This document shows positions 34,533-42,040 of a stretch of 64,000 nucleotides of DNA, in pieces. Position numbers and translations under genes: made by a program. This stretch comes from Pseudomonadota bacterium. GTDB taxonomy: Bacteria > Pseudomonadota > Alphaproteobacteria > Rhizobiales > Xanthobacteraceae. Below the pieces are notes generated by a model. The model made no database searches. It was not told where the DNA came from and saw nothing but the letters and a program-made list of their open reading frames with translations. The stretch spans positions 1-64,000 of the forward strand of contig JAEWFG010000067.1 of assembly GCA_023388935.1 (NCBI GenBank), in the 5' to 3' direction. The stretch's first letter is position 1. Each line of letters opens with the position of its first letter.

Positions 34533-36263
34533 TCAGTTGGATTTTTGCTTCACGTAGCGGCCAGGCGCGCTTTCGATAGCCTGGTATCTATCGTTGCCGG
34601 GGTGCGCCGGTGCCGCAACTGTACCGCTGGAATATCGCTTCATCCACGCGTCCCAATCGGGCCACCAGCTTCCCGGCCGCTCCTCCGCCGCTTCCAGCCA
34701 GTCCATTGCATCGCAGCTCAGGTCGTCGCGGGTCCAATAGCTGCGCTTGTTGCGCGCCGGGGGATTGATGACCCCTGCAACATGACCGCTCGCGGCCAGC
34801 ACGAAGCGGGGATCCTTGCCGATCAGTCCTTTCGAGCGGTAGGCACTTTGCCACGGTACGATGTGGTCCTCGCGCGATGCCAGCAGATAGAGCGGCACTT
34901 TGGCCTTCGAGAGATCGATGGGCATGCCACATTGCGTGGTCGCGCCGCGCTCCCTCAGCTTGTTCTCGAGATAGGTGTTGCGCGCATACCAGCAATACAT
35001 CGGTCCGGGCAGGCTGACGCTGTCGGAATCCCAGTAAAGCAGGTCGAACGCCTCCGGCGGCGCGCCCTTCATGTAGCTGTCGACGACGTAGCGCCAGATC
35101 AGGTCGTTGGCTCGCAGGGTGCCAAACGTGAAGGCCAGTTCCTTGCCGGGGAGAATACCGCCGTTTCCGATTGTCGCCTCACGCAGCGCCACGGAAGGCT
35201 GGTCGATCAGCAGTCCGATCTCACCCGTGTCCGCGAAATCGACCATCGTGGTCAGCAAGGTCATGGTCGTGAGCTTGTCTTCGCCGCGCGCGGCGAGGAC
35301 GCCTGCAGCACAGCTCAGGATGGTGCCGCCGACACAGAAGCCCAGCGCGTGAATCTTGTCGACACCGGCGATGTCGCGCACGACATCGATCGCCTTCAAG
35401 GGCCCCAGCGTCAGGTAATCGTCCCAGGTCAGATACTGGGTCTCGGCTACCGCGCTGCGCCAGGAAATCAGGAAGACCTGGTGACCCTGGGCGACCGCAT
35501 ATTCGACAAACGAGTTCCCCGCGCCGAGATCGAGCAAATAGTATTTGTTGATGCAGGGCGGGACGATCAACAGCGGGGTTTTCTCGACCTCGCTTGTCTG
35601 CGGCGTATATTGAATGAGCTGAATCAGTTCGTTCTCGAAGATCACCGTCCCGGGCGTGACCGCGAGGTTGCGGCCAACCTCGAATGCGGTCTCATCCACA
35701 CGCGTGATGCGCCCTTTCTGGAGATCCTCGATCATGTTCTGCATTCCGGACGCGAGGCTCCCCGCCCGGGTGCGGATGGCGGTCCGGATGACATCCGGAT
35801 TCGTGGCAGGAAAGTTCGACGGGCTCATCGCGTCGATGAATTGCCTGGCATAGAAGCGAAGCTGAAGCCGGGATCTTTCATCGACCTGCGCCTGATCCAC
35901 GAACTCCGCCAATTGCTTTGAACTCGACAAATAGGACTTCCGGAGAAGGTCATAGTAAGGCGAGTGGCTCCAGACGTCGTCATTGAAGCGACGGTCGCCC
36001 CGCGATGCTCCCGCCGGCCCATTTCCTTCCGCAGCCGGCCTGTCGTTGAAGAAGCCGCGCCAGAACTCCAGGACCGGCGACCAGTAGTGGTCCTGAAGGC
36101 CGGCCAGACCGAACGGCCATCTCTGCCGGCCCTCCGAAGGCTTGCCCTCGATGCCCATGGCGGCGGCAAGCGCCTCATCGAATTGTTTGGTTGCCTGCTC
36201 GCCAACTCGCATCAGGCTTTCAAGATAGTCGGAGGAACTGCCTTGCAGGGACGGATGATCCAT
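34533..36263 (-). CDS. phaC: Polyhydroxyalkanoate synthase (PhaC)
   Basis: PhaC polymerises (R)-3-hydroxyacyl-CoA into polyhydroxyalkanoate storage granules. The 576 residues match class I length. The N-terminal PhaC domain contains VFENELIQLIQYTP. The catalytic lipase-like box is GFCVGG with Cys310, followed by the Asp/His region (REDHIVPWQSAY; AASGHVAGVINPP). ATG at 36263 with GGGAGG five bases upstream is the clear start. A TTGA-N6-TCAA box lies 126 bases upstream and may serve both this gene and the divergent CBS gene. The oxygen-responsive control is inferred. Confidence 0.95.
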   Translation of the reverse strand: MDHPSLQGSSSDYLESLMRVGEQATKQFDEALAAAMGIEGKPSEGRQRWPFGLAGLQDHYWSPVLEFWRGFFNDRPAAEGNGPAGASRGDRRFNDDVWSHSPYYDLLRKSYLSSSKQLAEFVDQAQVDERSRLQLRFYARQFIDAMSPSNFPATNPDVIRTAIRTRAGSLASGMQNMIEDLQKGRITRVDETAFEVGRNLAVTPGTVIFENELIQLIQYTPQTSEVEKTPLLIVPPCINKYYLLDLGAGNSFVEYAVAQGHQVFLISWRSAVAETQYLTWDDYLTLGPLKAIDVVRDIAGVDKIHALGFCVGGTILSCAAGVLAARGEDKLTTMTLLTTMVDFADTGEIGLLIDQPSVALREATIGNGGILPGKELAFTFGTLRANDLIWRYVVDSYMKGAPPEAFDLLYWDSDSVSLPGPMYCWYARNTYLENKLRERGATTQCGMPIDLSKAKVPLYLLASREDHIVPWQSAYRSKGLIGKDPRFVLAASGHVAGVINPPARNKRSYWTRDDLSCDAMDWLEAAEERPGSWWPDWDAWMKRYSSGTVAAPAHPGNDRYQAIESAPGRYVKQKSN

Positions 36264-36388
36264 TTGCACCTCCCGGAAACGACGTCGCGAGCCGCCTCAT
36301 CTTACTTCCGGCCGCACAAGCGGCCAGCATGTTTTTCGTGGCCGAGCCTCGCTTTGTTGCAGCGCACGAAGCCTCGCCGCCCATCGAA

Positions 36389-36402
36389 TTGACATAGATC
36401 AA
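36389..36402. promoter_or_regulatory. FixK/FNR-type box between phaC and CBS genes
   Basis: TTGACATAGATCAA matches the TTGA-N6-TCAA consensus of FNR/FixK proteins with both half-sites intact. The centre is about 93 bases from the CBS start (36489) and 132 bases from the phaC start. With a class II promoter (box centred near -41) the transcription start would fall about 50 or 90 bases before the respective gene. Confidence 0.6.
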
Positions 36403-36488
36403 CAGCGTACCGCCTTCGGCGTCACAAGCTGCACCCGGATCATTAGCGACCTTTAGACCCACTTTCGTGATCGCGAAGGTTACGCGTC

Positions 36489-36974
36489 ATGGAACATCCG
36501 CTCAGACGCCCCGACGAAATTCTTGCCTATCGGCCGCTGAGGCAGATCCTCGCCGCCAGGCCGAACGAGCTCTGGACGATCGGTCCGAAGGACAATGTGC
36601 TCACGGCCATGCACCTCATGGCAGACAAGAACATCGGCTTCCTGGTCGTCATGGACAACAAGGCGATCGTCGGGGTTATCTCCGAACGCGATTGCGTGCG
36701 GCGCCTCGTGCTGGCCGGAAAGGCTCCGGAAGCCACGCCGGTTGCGGACATCATGGTGCAAGACGTCGTCACGGCCGATATTGGCAGCGCGTTGGGCGAT
36801 TGCCTGAAGCTGATGCAGACGCACCACATTCGACACCTGCCCGTAATGCAAAACGGCAGCGCCATCGGCGTTCTTTCAATTCGCGACCTCCTGAGCGAGG
36901 CCGTGGCCCATCACGCCAAGGTCATCGACGAACTGGAACGAGAACGGTTGACGATGCTCATGTCGATCATCTGA
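36489..36974 (+). CDS. Tandem CBS-domain protein
   Basis: A 161-residue protein consisting of two CBS domains (residues about 20-75 and 85-140): TIGPKDNVLTAMHLMADKNIGFLVVMDNKAIVGVISERDCVRR and VTADIGSALGDCLKLMQTHHIRHLPVM. Such stand-alone pairs bind adenine nucleotides and act as energy sensors on partner proteins. It starts just after a FixK/FNR-type box and diverges from phaC. A short hydrophobic frame follows its stop codon in the same reading frame. The partner protein is unknown. Confidence 0.9.
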   Translation: MEHPLRRPDEILAYRPLRQILAARPNELWTIGPKDNVLTAMHLMADKNIGFLVVMDNKAIVGVISERDCVRRLVLAGKAPEATPVADIMVQDVVTADIGSALGDCLKLMQTHHIRHLPVMQNGSAIGVLSIRDLLSEAVAHHAKVIDELERERLTMLMSII

Positions 36975-36983
36975 TCAACTCCG

Positions 36984-37109
36984 GTGGTCGTTTTGGCCGC
37001 CCTCGTCTTTCTCATGTTCGTTGTCTACTGCGGCTACAGCGTGATCAACGACTTCATGACGGTGATGCAGGCACGGCCGGTTTTGATCGACCATGCGACG
37101 TTGATCTAA
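36984..37109 (+). CDS. Possible 41-residue membrane peptide
   Basis: GTG at 36984 would start a peptide with one hydrophobic helix (VVVLAALVFLMFVVYCGYSV) and a polar tail. It lies in the same frame as the CBS gene and nine bases after its stop. No ribosome binding site is seen, and its stop codon falls inside the FixK/FNR-type box at 37101. It may be a small membrane protein or chance. Confidence 0.25.
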   Translation: MVVLAALVFLMFVVYCGYSVINDFMTVMQARPVLIDHATLI

Positions 37110-37114
37110 ATCAA
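37101..37114. promoter_or_regulatory. FixK/FNR-type box upstream of the CoA-transferase operon
   Basis: TTGATCTAAATCAA is a complete match to the FixK/FNR consensus. It is centred 134 bases before the start of the CoA-transferase A gene (37241). The ScoA-ScoB-MaoC genes follow without further promoter-like signals. Confidence 0.65.
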
Positions 37115-37240
37115 TCGCGCGGGGTCATGCCGGCGTCAGGTATCGACCGGCAGGCCGACCCTCGATGCCATCAATGCCCGGCATGGTGCGCATTCGACGC
37201 GGCTTGCGGCCCTCGACCGAAGTCGATCGGAGTTGCAGAC

Positions 37241-37888
37241 ATGAAGCCCGTTCCCATAGAGGACGCCATTGCGCTGATTCCCGACGGAGCCACCATCATG
37301 GTTGGCGGCTTCATGGGCGTCGGTACACCGGAGCGGCTGCTGGACGAACTGGTGCGACAGAAGAAATCGGGTCTTTCGTTGATCAGCAACGATGCGGCAA
37401 CACCAGGTAAGGGCGTCGGCAAACTGTTCGAGGGCGCCCAGGTATCCCGCATGATCGGGACCCATATCGGGCTAAACCCCAAGGCGCAGCAGCAGATGCT
37501 CAGCAACCAGATCAGTGTCGACCTGATCCCCCAGGGGACGTTTGCCGAGCGTATCCGTGCCGGCGGCTGTGGCCTCGGCGGCATTCTGACTCCGACGGGA
37601 GTGGGAACGCTCGTCGAGGAAGGCAAGCAGAAGATCGAGGTCGACGGCAAGCCTTATCTGCTCGAGACGCCGCTGCGCGCCGAGTTCGCGCTGGTGCACG
37701 CATTCCTCGCCGATTACGTCGGCAATCTCTCCTACGCACTGACCGCGCGGAACTTCAATCCTCTGATGGCAATGGCTGCCGACACCGTCATCGCCACCGC
37801 CGAGAATATCGTTCCGATTGGCGTGATCGCACCCGATCACGTGGTCACGCCGGGACCTCTGGTCGATTACCTCGTCGCCAACGGGTGA
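37241..37888 (+). CDS. 3-oxoacid CoA-transferase, subunit A
   Basis: The alpha subunit of a family I CoA-transferase (AtoD/ScoA/PcaI type), 215 residues. The N-terminal DGATIMVGGFMGVGTPERLL is the typical glycine-rich motif and LNPKAQQQML the mid-protein one. The enzyme moves CoA between an acyl-CoA and acetoacetate or a similar acid. ATG at 37241 has CGGAG upstream. The longer open frame back to 36467 is not coding. The B subunit gene follows after three bases. Neighbouring PHA and acetate genes suggest a role in acetoacetate or short-chain acid handling. Confidence 0.93.
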   Translation: MKPVPIEDAIALIPDGATIMVGGFMGVGTPERLLDELVRQKKSGLSLISNDAATPGKGVGKLFEGAQVSRMIGTHIGLNPKAQQQMLSNQISVDLIPQGTFAERIRAGGCGLGGILTPTGVGTLVEEGKQKIEVDGKPYLLETPLRAEFALVHAFLADYVGNLSYALTARNFNPLMAMAADTVIATAENIVPIGVIAPDHVVTPGPLVDYLVANG

Positions 37889-37891
37889 GCC

Positions 37892-38542
37892 ATGGATGCA
37901 CAAACCGTTATCGCCCGCCGCGTGGCGCAGGAACTTCGACCGGGCAACCTCGTCAATCTCGGCATTGGTATCCCGACGCTGGTCGCGAACTACGTTCCCA
38001 AGGACATGAGCGTGTTCTTCCAGTCCGAGAACGGGCTGATCGGCACCGGACCGATCCCCGAGCAAGGGATGTCGCATCCGTTGCTGACCGATGCTGGCGG
38101 CAGGCCGATCAGCGCATTGCCGGGGGCGGCGACTTTCGATAGCGCGATGTCTTTCGGGCTGATCCGGGGCGGGCACGTCGACGTCACCGTGCTCGGCGGC
38201 TTGCAGGTCGATGCCGACGGTCACCTCGCCAACTGGATGATCCCGGGCAAGATGGTGCCGGGCATGGGCGGCGCGATGGACCTCGTGACCGGCGCGAAAC
38301 GGGTCATCGTCGCCATGCAGCACGCCGCGAAGGGCAAATCCAAGATCGTGGCCAAGTGCAATCTGCCTTTGACCTCGTCGCGACCGGTCGACCTCGTCGT
38401 GACGGATATGGCGGTCATTGCGTTCCCCGGCGGGAAGGCGACGCTGCTGGAGACAGCACCCGGTGTGACAGTTGCGGAGGTCCTGGCCGTCACGGAGGCG
38501 CAAGTCGCCGTGCCGGACAACGTACCCGAGATGAAGCTCTGA
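37892..38542 (+). CDS. 3-oxoacid CoA-transferase, subunit B
   Basis: The beta subunit, 216 residues. The catalytic glutamate lies in the SENGLIGTGP motif (Glu46), where the thioester with CoA forms. The later GGHVDVTVLGGLQVD and IPGKMVPGMGGAMDLV motifs complete the family signature. The gene starts three bases after the A subunit and precedes a MaoC hydratase by 16 bases, so the three form one operon. Confidence 0.95.
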   Translation: MDAQTVIARRVAQELRPGNLVNLGIGIPTLVANYVPKDMSVFFQSENGLIGTGPIPEQGMSHPLLTDAGGRPISALPGAATFDSAMSFGLIRGGHVDVTVLGGLQVDADGHLANWMIPGKMVPGMGGAMDLVTGAKRVIVAMQHAAKGKSKIVAKCNLPLTSSRPVDLVVTDMAVIAFPGGKATLLETAPGVTVAEVLAVTEAQVAVPDNVPEMKL

Positions 38543-38558
38543 TGTAGCGGACGAGGTC

Positions 38559-39017
38559 ATGCGGATATTCAACGGATTCGACGATCTCAAGGCTGCGGTC
38601 GGCACCGAAATCGGCACCAGCGATTGGATCGAAATCACCCAGGAGCGGATCAATAAATTCGCGGATGCGACTTGCGATGAGCAATGGATCCACGTGGATC
38701 AGGAGCGCGCCCGCACCGAAATGCCTGGTGGCAAGACCATTGCGCATGGACTCCTGTCGCTCAGTCTGGCGCCTATGTTCATCCGCGAGGTCATGGGACT
38801 GAATGGACTCAAGAACACCTTGAACTACGGCGCCGACCGCATCCGCTATCTCTCACCGGTCCCCGCCGGGTCGCGGCTTCGCGGCCGGGTCAGCATCGCC
38901 GAGGCCGAAGAAGTTCCACCAAATGGCCTGCGGGTGAGCTACCGTCTGGTGATCGAGATCGAAGGCGGCCAGCGACCGGCCTGCGTCGCCGAGCTGATCG
39001 CACTCCATTATCGCTGA
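38559..39017 (+). CDS. MaoC-family (R)-specific enoyl-CoA hydratase
   Basis: A 152-residue hot-dog-fold hydratase. The hydratase-2 motif is intact: the catalytic Asp and His lie in FADATCDEQWIHVD, and KTIAHGLLSLSL completes the site. Enzymes of this type, such as PhaJ, hydrate trans-2-enoyl-CoA to (R)-3-hydroxyacyl-CoA, which is the monomer used by PhaC. Given phaC 2 kb away and the linked CoA-transferase, supply of PHA monomers is a reasonable inference. It ends 28 bases from the convergent fabI. Confidence 0.9.
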   Translation: MRIFNGFDDLKAAVGTEIGTSDWIEITQERINKFADATCDEQWIHVDQERARTEMPGGKTIAHGLLSLSLAPMFIREVMGLNGLKNTLNYGADRIRYLSPVPAGSRLRGRVSIAEAEEVPPNGLRVSYRLVIEIEGGQRPACVAELIALHYR

Positions 39018-39044
39018 AAGCATTATCGCTGAAGGACCGCCATT

Positions 39045-39836
39045 TCAGTCGATGATGTTATAGCCGCCGTCGATATAGAGTACCTCGCCCGTGATGAGCT
39101 TGGCGCCATCGAGAGCTAGGAAGGCGGTTGCATTGCCGACGTCCTCGATGCTGACAAGCCTTCGTGACGGCGCGTGTTCCTGCGCCTTGTCCATGAGCTC
39201 GTCGAACTCCGGGATGCCCGATGCCGCGCGTGTCGCGAGCGGTCCGGGCGAGATCGCGTGAACGCGAATGCCTTTCGGTCCGAGCTCCGCTGCGATATAG
39301 CGCACCGCGGCCTCGAGCGCCGCTTTGGCAACGCCCATGACATTGTAGTTCTTCACCACGCGCTGACTGCCATAATAGGTCATGGTGAACATGGTCCCGC
39401 CGTCCTTCATCAGCGGCTCGGCCAGATGCGCCATCCGCATGAATGACCAGCACGATACGTCCATCGTCTTCTGGAAGCCCTCGCGATCGACATCGACCAC
39501 GCGACCGTGCAGCGCCTCCTTCGGCGAAAAGGCGATGGAGTGAAGCAGGAAGTCGAGGCGGCCCCATTCCTTCTCGATCGTTTCGAACGCCTGCTCCATT
39601 TGTCCGTCGACCATCACGTCAAGCGGCATGAAGAGCGGCGCCTCGAGCATCTCCGCCAGGGGCTGGACGTGCTTCTTCGCCTTCTCGTTCAGATACGTGA
39701 CCGCAAGATCCGCTCCGAGGGCGCGGAACGCCTTTGCGCACCCCCAGGCGATCGACTGGTCGTTGGCGATGCCGACGATCAGACCCTTGCGCCCCTTGAG
39801 CGCGACCTTGGTCTCGGGAAACACTGGAATGCTCAT
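39045..39836 (-). CDS. fabI: Enoyl-[acyl-carrier-protein] reductase (NADH), FabI
   Basis: FabI reduces trans-2-enoyl-ACP in fatty acid elongation, 263 residues. The divergent SDR signatures are present: GIANDQSIAWG for the cofactor, the active Tyr-x6-Lys in NYNVMGVAK, and SPGPLATRAASGI at the substrate loop. Its start overlaps the ackA stop by four bases, so it is translationally coupled to acetate kinase. Rhizobia often carry more than one FabI; this one, in a FixK-boxed operon, is probably not the main housekeeping copy. Confidence 0.93.
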   Translation of the reverse strand: MSIPVFPETKVALKGRKGLIVGIANDQSIAWGCAKAFRALGADLAVTYLNEKAKKHVQPLAEMLEAPLFMPLDVMVDGQMEQAFETIEKEWGRLDFLLHSIAFSPKEALHGRVVDVDREGFQKTMDVSCWSFMRMAHLAEPLMKDGGTMFTMTYYGSQRVVKNYNVMGVAKAALEAAVRYIAAELGPKGIRVHAISPGPLATRAASGIPEFDELMDKAQEHAPSRRLVSIEDVGNATAFLALDGAKLITGEVLYIDGGYNIID

Positions 39837-41044
39837 GACGCGCTCTCTCGTTTCTGGCCAGGTTGATGCTTCCAGATCAGCGCCACGGTGTGCTGCGCGA
39901 TCATAAGCTCTTCATCGGTCGGCACGACATAGACGGGAACGCGGCTCTCGGCCGACGAAATCCTGCTCGCGTGCCTGCCGTTCTCGACCGGATCGAGAGC
40001 GACACCGAGCCAGGCGAGCCTTTCGGCGATCCGGGCGCGAATGGAGGACGAATTTTCCCCGATGCCGGCCGTAAATACGAAGGCGTCGAGCCCCTGAAGC
40101 GCGGCCGTCAGCATCCCTGCATTGAGTCCGATCCGGTACGTGAAATAGTCGATGGCAAATGCGGCATGCGGATCCGCGCTGGCCTCCAGCTCCCGCATGT
40201 CGTTGCTGACGCCGGACAGGCCTTTCAGGCCGCACTCGCGGTACAGAAAGTCCTGGACGTTCGTTGCCGACATGCCTCTTTCGGCAATCAGGTAGAGCAC
40301 CACGCCGGGATCAAGCTGACCCGGACGCGTTCCCATGGCGAGCCCGTCCAGCGCCGTAAAGCCCATCGTGCTCTCGACGCTCTTGCCGGCCTTCATCGCA
40401 CACATCGAGGCCCCGCTTCCGAGATGAGCCACGATGACGCGGCCATTCGCGATCTCTGGCGCGATCCCGGGAAGCGCATTTGCGATGTACTCATAGGACA
40501 GCCCGTGAAATCCGTAGCGCCTTACGCCCTCTTCGTGGAACCGTCGCGGAATCGCGTAGTAATCCGCCAGCGCGCCGTGCGAGCGATGGAAGGCCGTGTC
40601 GAAACAGGCGACCTGCGGCAGGTTGGGCAGATTTGTCATGAGCGAGCGGATCGGCGCCAGATTGTGCGGCTGGTGCAAGGGCGCGAGTGACGCATAGCGT
40701 TCAAGCCGGGTGACAACGCCGTGGTCGAGCACCACTGGTCGGTCGTAGTCCGGGCCACCGTGAACCACGCGGTGGCCAACGGCCAGCGGCGTAATCCGCT
40801 GGTCGTCCCTCAACCAATCGCCGGCCACCTGCAGCGCTGCGGGCACATCCCGGACGCTCTCGACCGGAAAGTCGCGATCGACGAGTTTTTCGCCCTTCAC
40901 GTTCGCGGCACGCATTCTCGGGCGGCTGCCAATGCCATCGACCTGTCCTTTGATCTGCCGCTCAGGCCGACCGTCACCATCGAGCGCGAAGATCTGGAAC
41001 TTCACGCTCGACGAACCGGCATTGACGACCAGGATCGTATCCAT
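39833..41044 (-). CDS. ackA: Acetate kinase
   Basis: AckA converts acetyl phosphate and ADP into acetate and ATP, 403 residues. The N-terminal phosphate motif is MDTILVVNAGSSSVKFQIFA, the second signature is FDTAFHRS and the ATP site includes VIVAHLGSGASMCA. The longer frame to 41530 overlaps pta and is not coding. It follows pta by five bases and overlaps fabI by four. With Pta this allows ATP formation from acetyl-CoA when respiration is limited. Confidence 0.96.
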   Translation of the reverse strand: MDTILVVNAGSSSVKFQIFALDGDGRPERQIKGQVDGIGSRPRMRAANVKGEKLVDRDFPVESVRDVPAALQVAGDWLRDDQRITPLAVGHRVVHGGPDYDRPVVLDHGVVTRLERYASLAPLHQPHNLAPIRSLMTNLPNLPQVACFDTAFHRSHGALADYYAIPRRFHEEGVRRYGFHGLSYEYIANALPGIAPEIANGRVIVAHLGSGASMCAMKAGKSVESTMGFTALDGLAMGTRPGQLDPGVVLYLIAERGMSATNVQDFLYRECGLKGLSGVSNDMRELEASADPHAAFAIDYFTYRIGLNAGMLTAALQGLDAFVFTAGIGENSSSIRARIAERLAWLGVALDPVENGRHASRISSAESRVPVYVVPTDEELMIAQHTVALIWKHQPGQKRESAS

Positions 41045-41049
41045 CGCGT

Positions 41050-42012
41050 TTACGCCACGGCTGCCGCGCGGCGCCGGCGGGCATGGGCATAGAGCGTCGC
41101 GACAGCGCAAGACGCCATGCGCGCGCGCAACGAGTCCGAACGCGAGGTCAGAATAATGGGGACCCGGGCCCCGAGCACAATGCCGGCGCCATCCGCCTTG
41201 GCGAAATAAGCCAAATTCTTGGCGAGCATGTTGCCTGCCTCGAGGTCCGGCACGACGAGGATCTGGGCGCGGCCTGCGACTTCCGATTTGATCCCCTTGA
41301 TCCTGGCAGCCTCCATGTCCACCGCATTGTCGAATGCGAGCGGACCATCGAGCAGTCCGCCGGTGATTTGCCCGCGATCCGCCATCTTGCAAAGCGCGGC
41401 TGCTTCGATCGTGGACGGGATCTTGGCAGTCACGGTTTCGACCGCCGACAGGATCGCCACGCGCGGCAGGGTGCCGAAGCCGGCCTGCACGAAAAGGTCG
41501 ATTGCATTCTGGATGATGTCGCGCTTGCAATCGAGGTCCGGGAAAATATTGATCGCGGCGTCGGTGACGAAGATCGTCTCCGCATAGGTTGGGACGTCCA
41601 TGACGAAGACGTGGCTGATGCGGCGTTCGGTACGCAGCCCCGTCTTCGCAGTCACGCTCCGCATCAATTCGTCGGTGTGAAGGCTGCCTTTCATCAGGAG
41701 CTCGGCTTTGGCTTCGTGGATCATCTCCACTGCCTTGGCCGCGGCCGCCTCGCTGTGCGGTGCATCGACGATCTCAAAGCGGCTGATGTCGATGCCGTGC
41801 TTGGACGCGGCATCCTTGATCTTCTGGATCGGCCCAACCAGGATTGGCTTGATGAGGCCGGCGTCAGTCGCCTCGACGACGCCGCGCAGCGAAGTCTCGT
41901 CGCAGGGATGTACCACCAGCGTCGTTGCGGGCGGAATCGTCTTGGCCATGGCGATCAAGCGATCGTATTTCCTCGGATGGGCTTCACCCACGTCAACCGG
42001 CTGTGCGCTCAT
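41050..42012 (-). CDS. pta: Phosphate acetyltransferase (Pta)
   Basis: A 320-residue enzyme of the phosphate acetyl/butyryltransferase fold, making acetyl phosphate from acetyl-CoA. Signatures are TTLVVHPCDETSLRGVVEA, LLMKGSLHTDELMRSV and VPDLEAGNMLAKNLAYFAKADGAGIVLGARVPI. Many rhizobial homologues carry an extra N-terminal MaoC domain; this one does not. ATG at 42012 has GGGAG eight bases upstream. The gene lies 29 bases after the DUF3141 gene and five before ackA. Use of longer acyl groups is possible. Confidence 0.93.
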   Translation of the reverse strand: MSAQPVDVGEAHPRKYDRLIAMAKTIPPATTLVVHPCDETSLRGVVEATDAGLIKPILVGPIQKIKDAASKHGIDISRFEIVDAPHSEAAAAKAVEMIHEAKAELLMKGSLHTDELMRSVTAKTGLRTERRISHVFVMDVPTYAETIFVTDAAINIFPDLDCKRDIIQNAIDLFVQAGFGTLPRVAILSAVETVTAKIPSTIEAAALCKMADRGQITGGLLDGPLAFDNAVDMEAARIKGIKSEVAGRAQILVVPDLEAGNMLAKNLAYFAKADGAGIVLGARVPIILTSRSDSLRARMASCAVATLYAHARRRRAAAVA

Positions 42013-42040
42013 CGCTCGACTCCCTGGATCCTGAGAAACC

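Noticed and set aside
41045..41530. N-terminal extension of acetate kinase by 162 codons
   Set aside because: This part lies over the pta gene in another frame; acetate kinase begins with the conserved MDTILVVNAGSSS at 41044.
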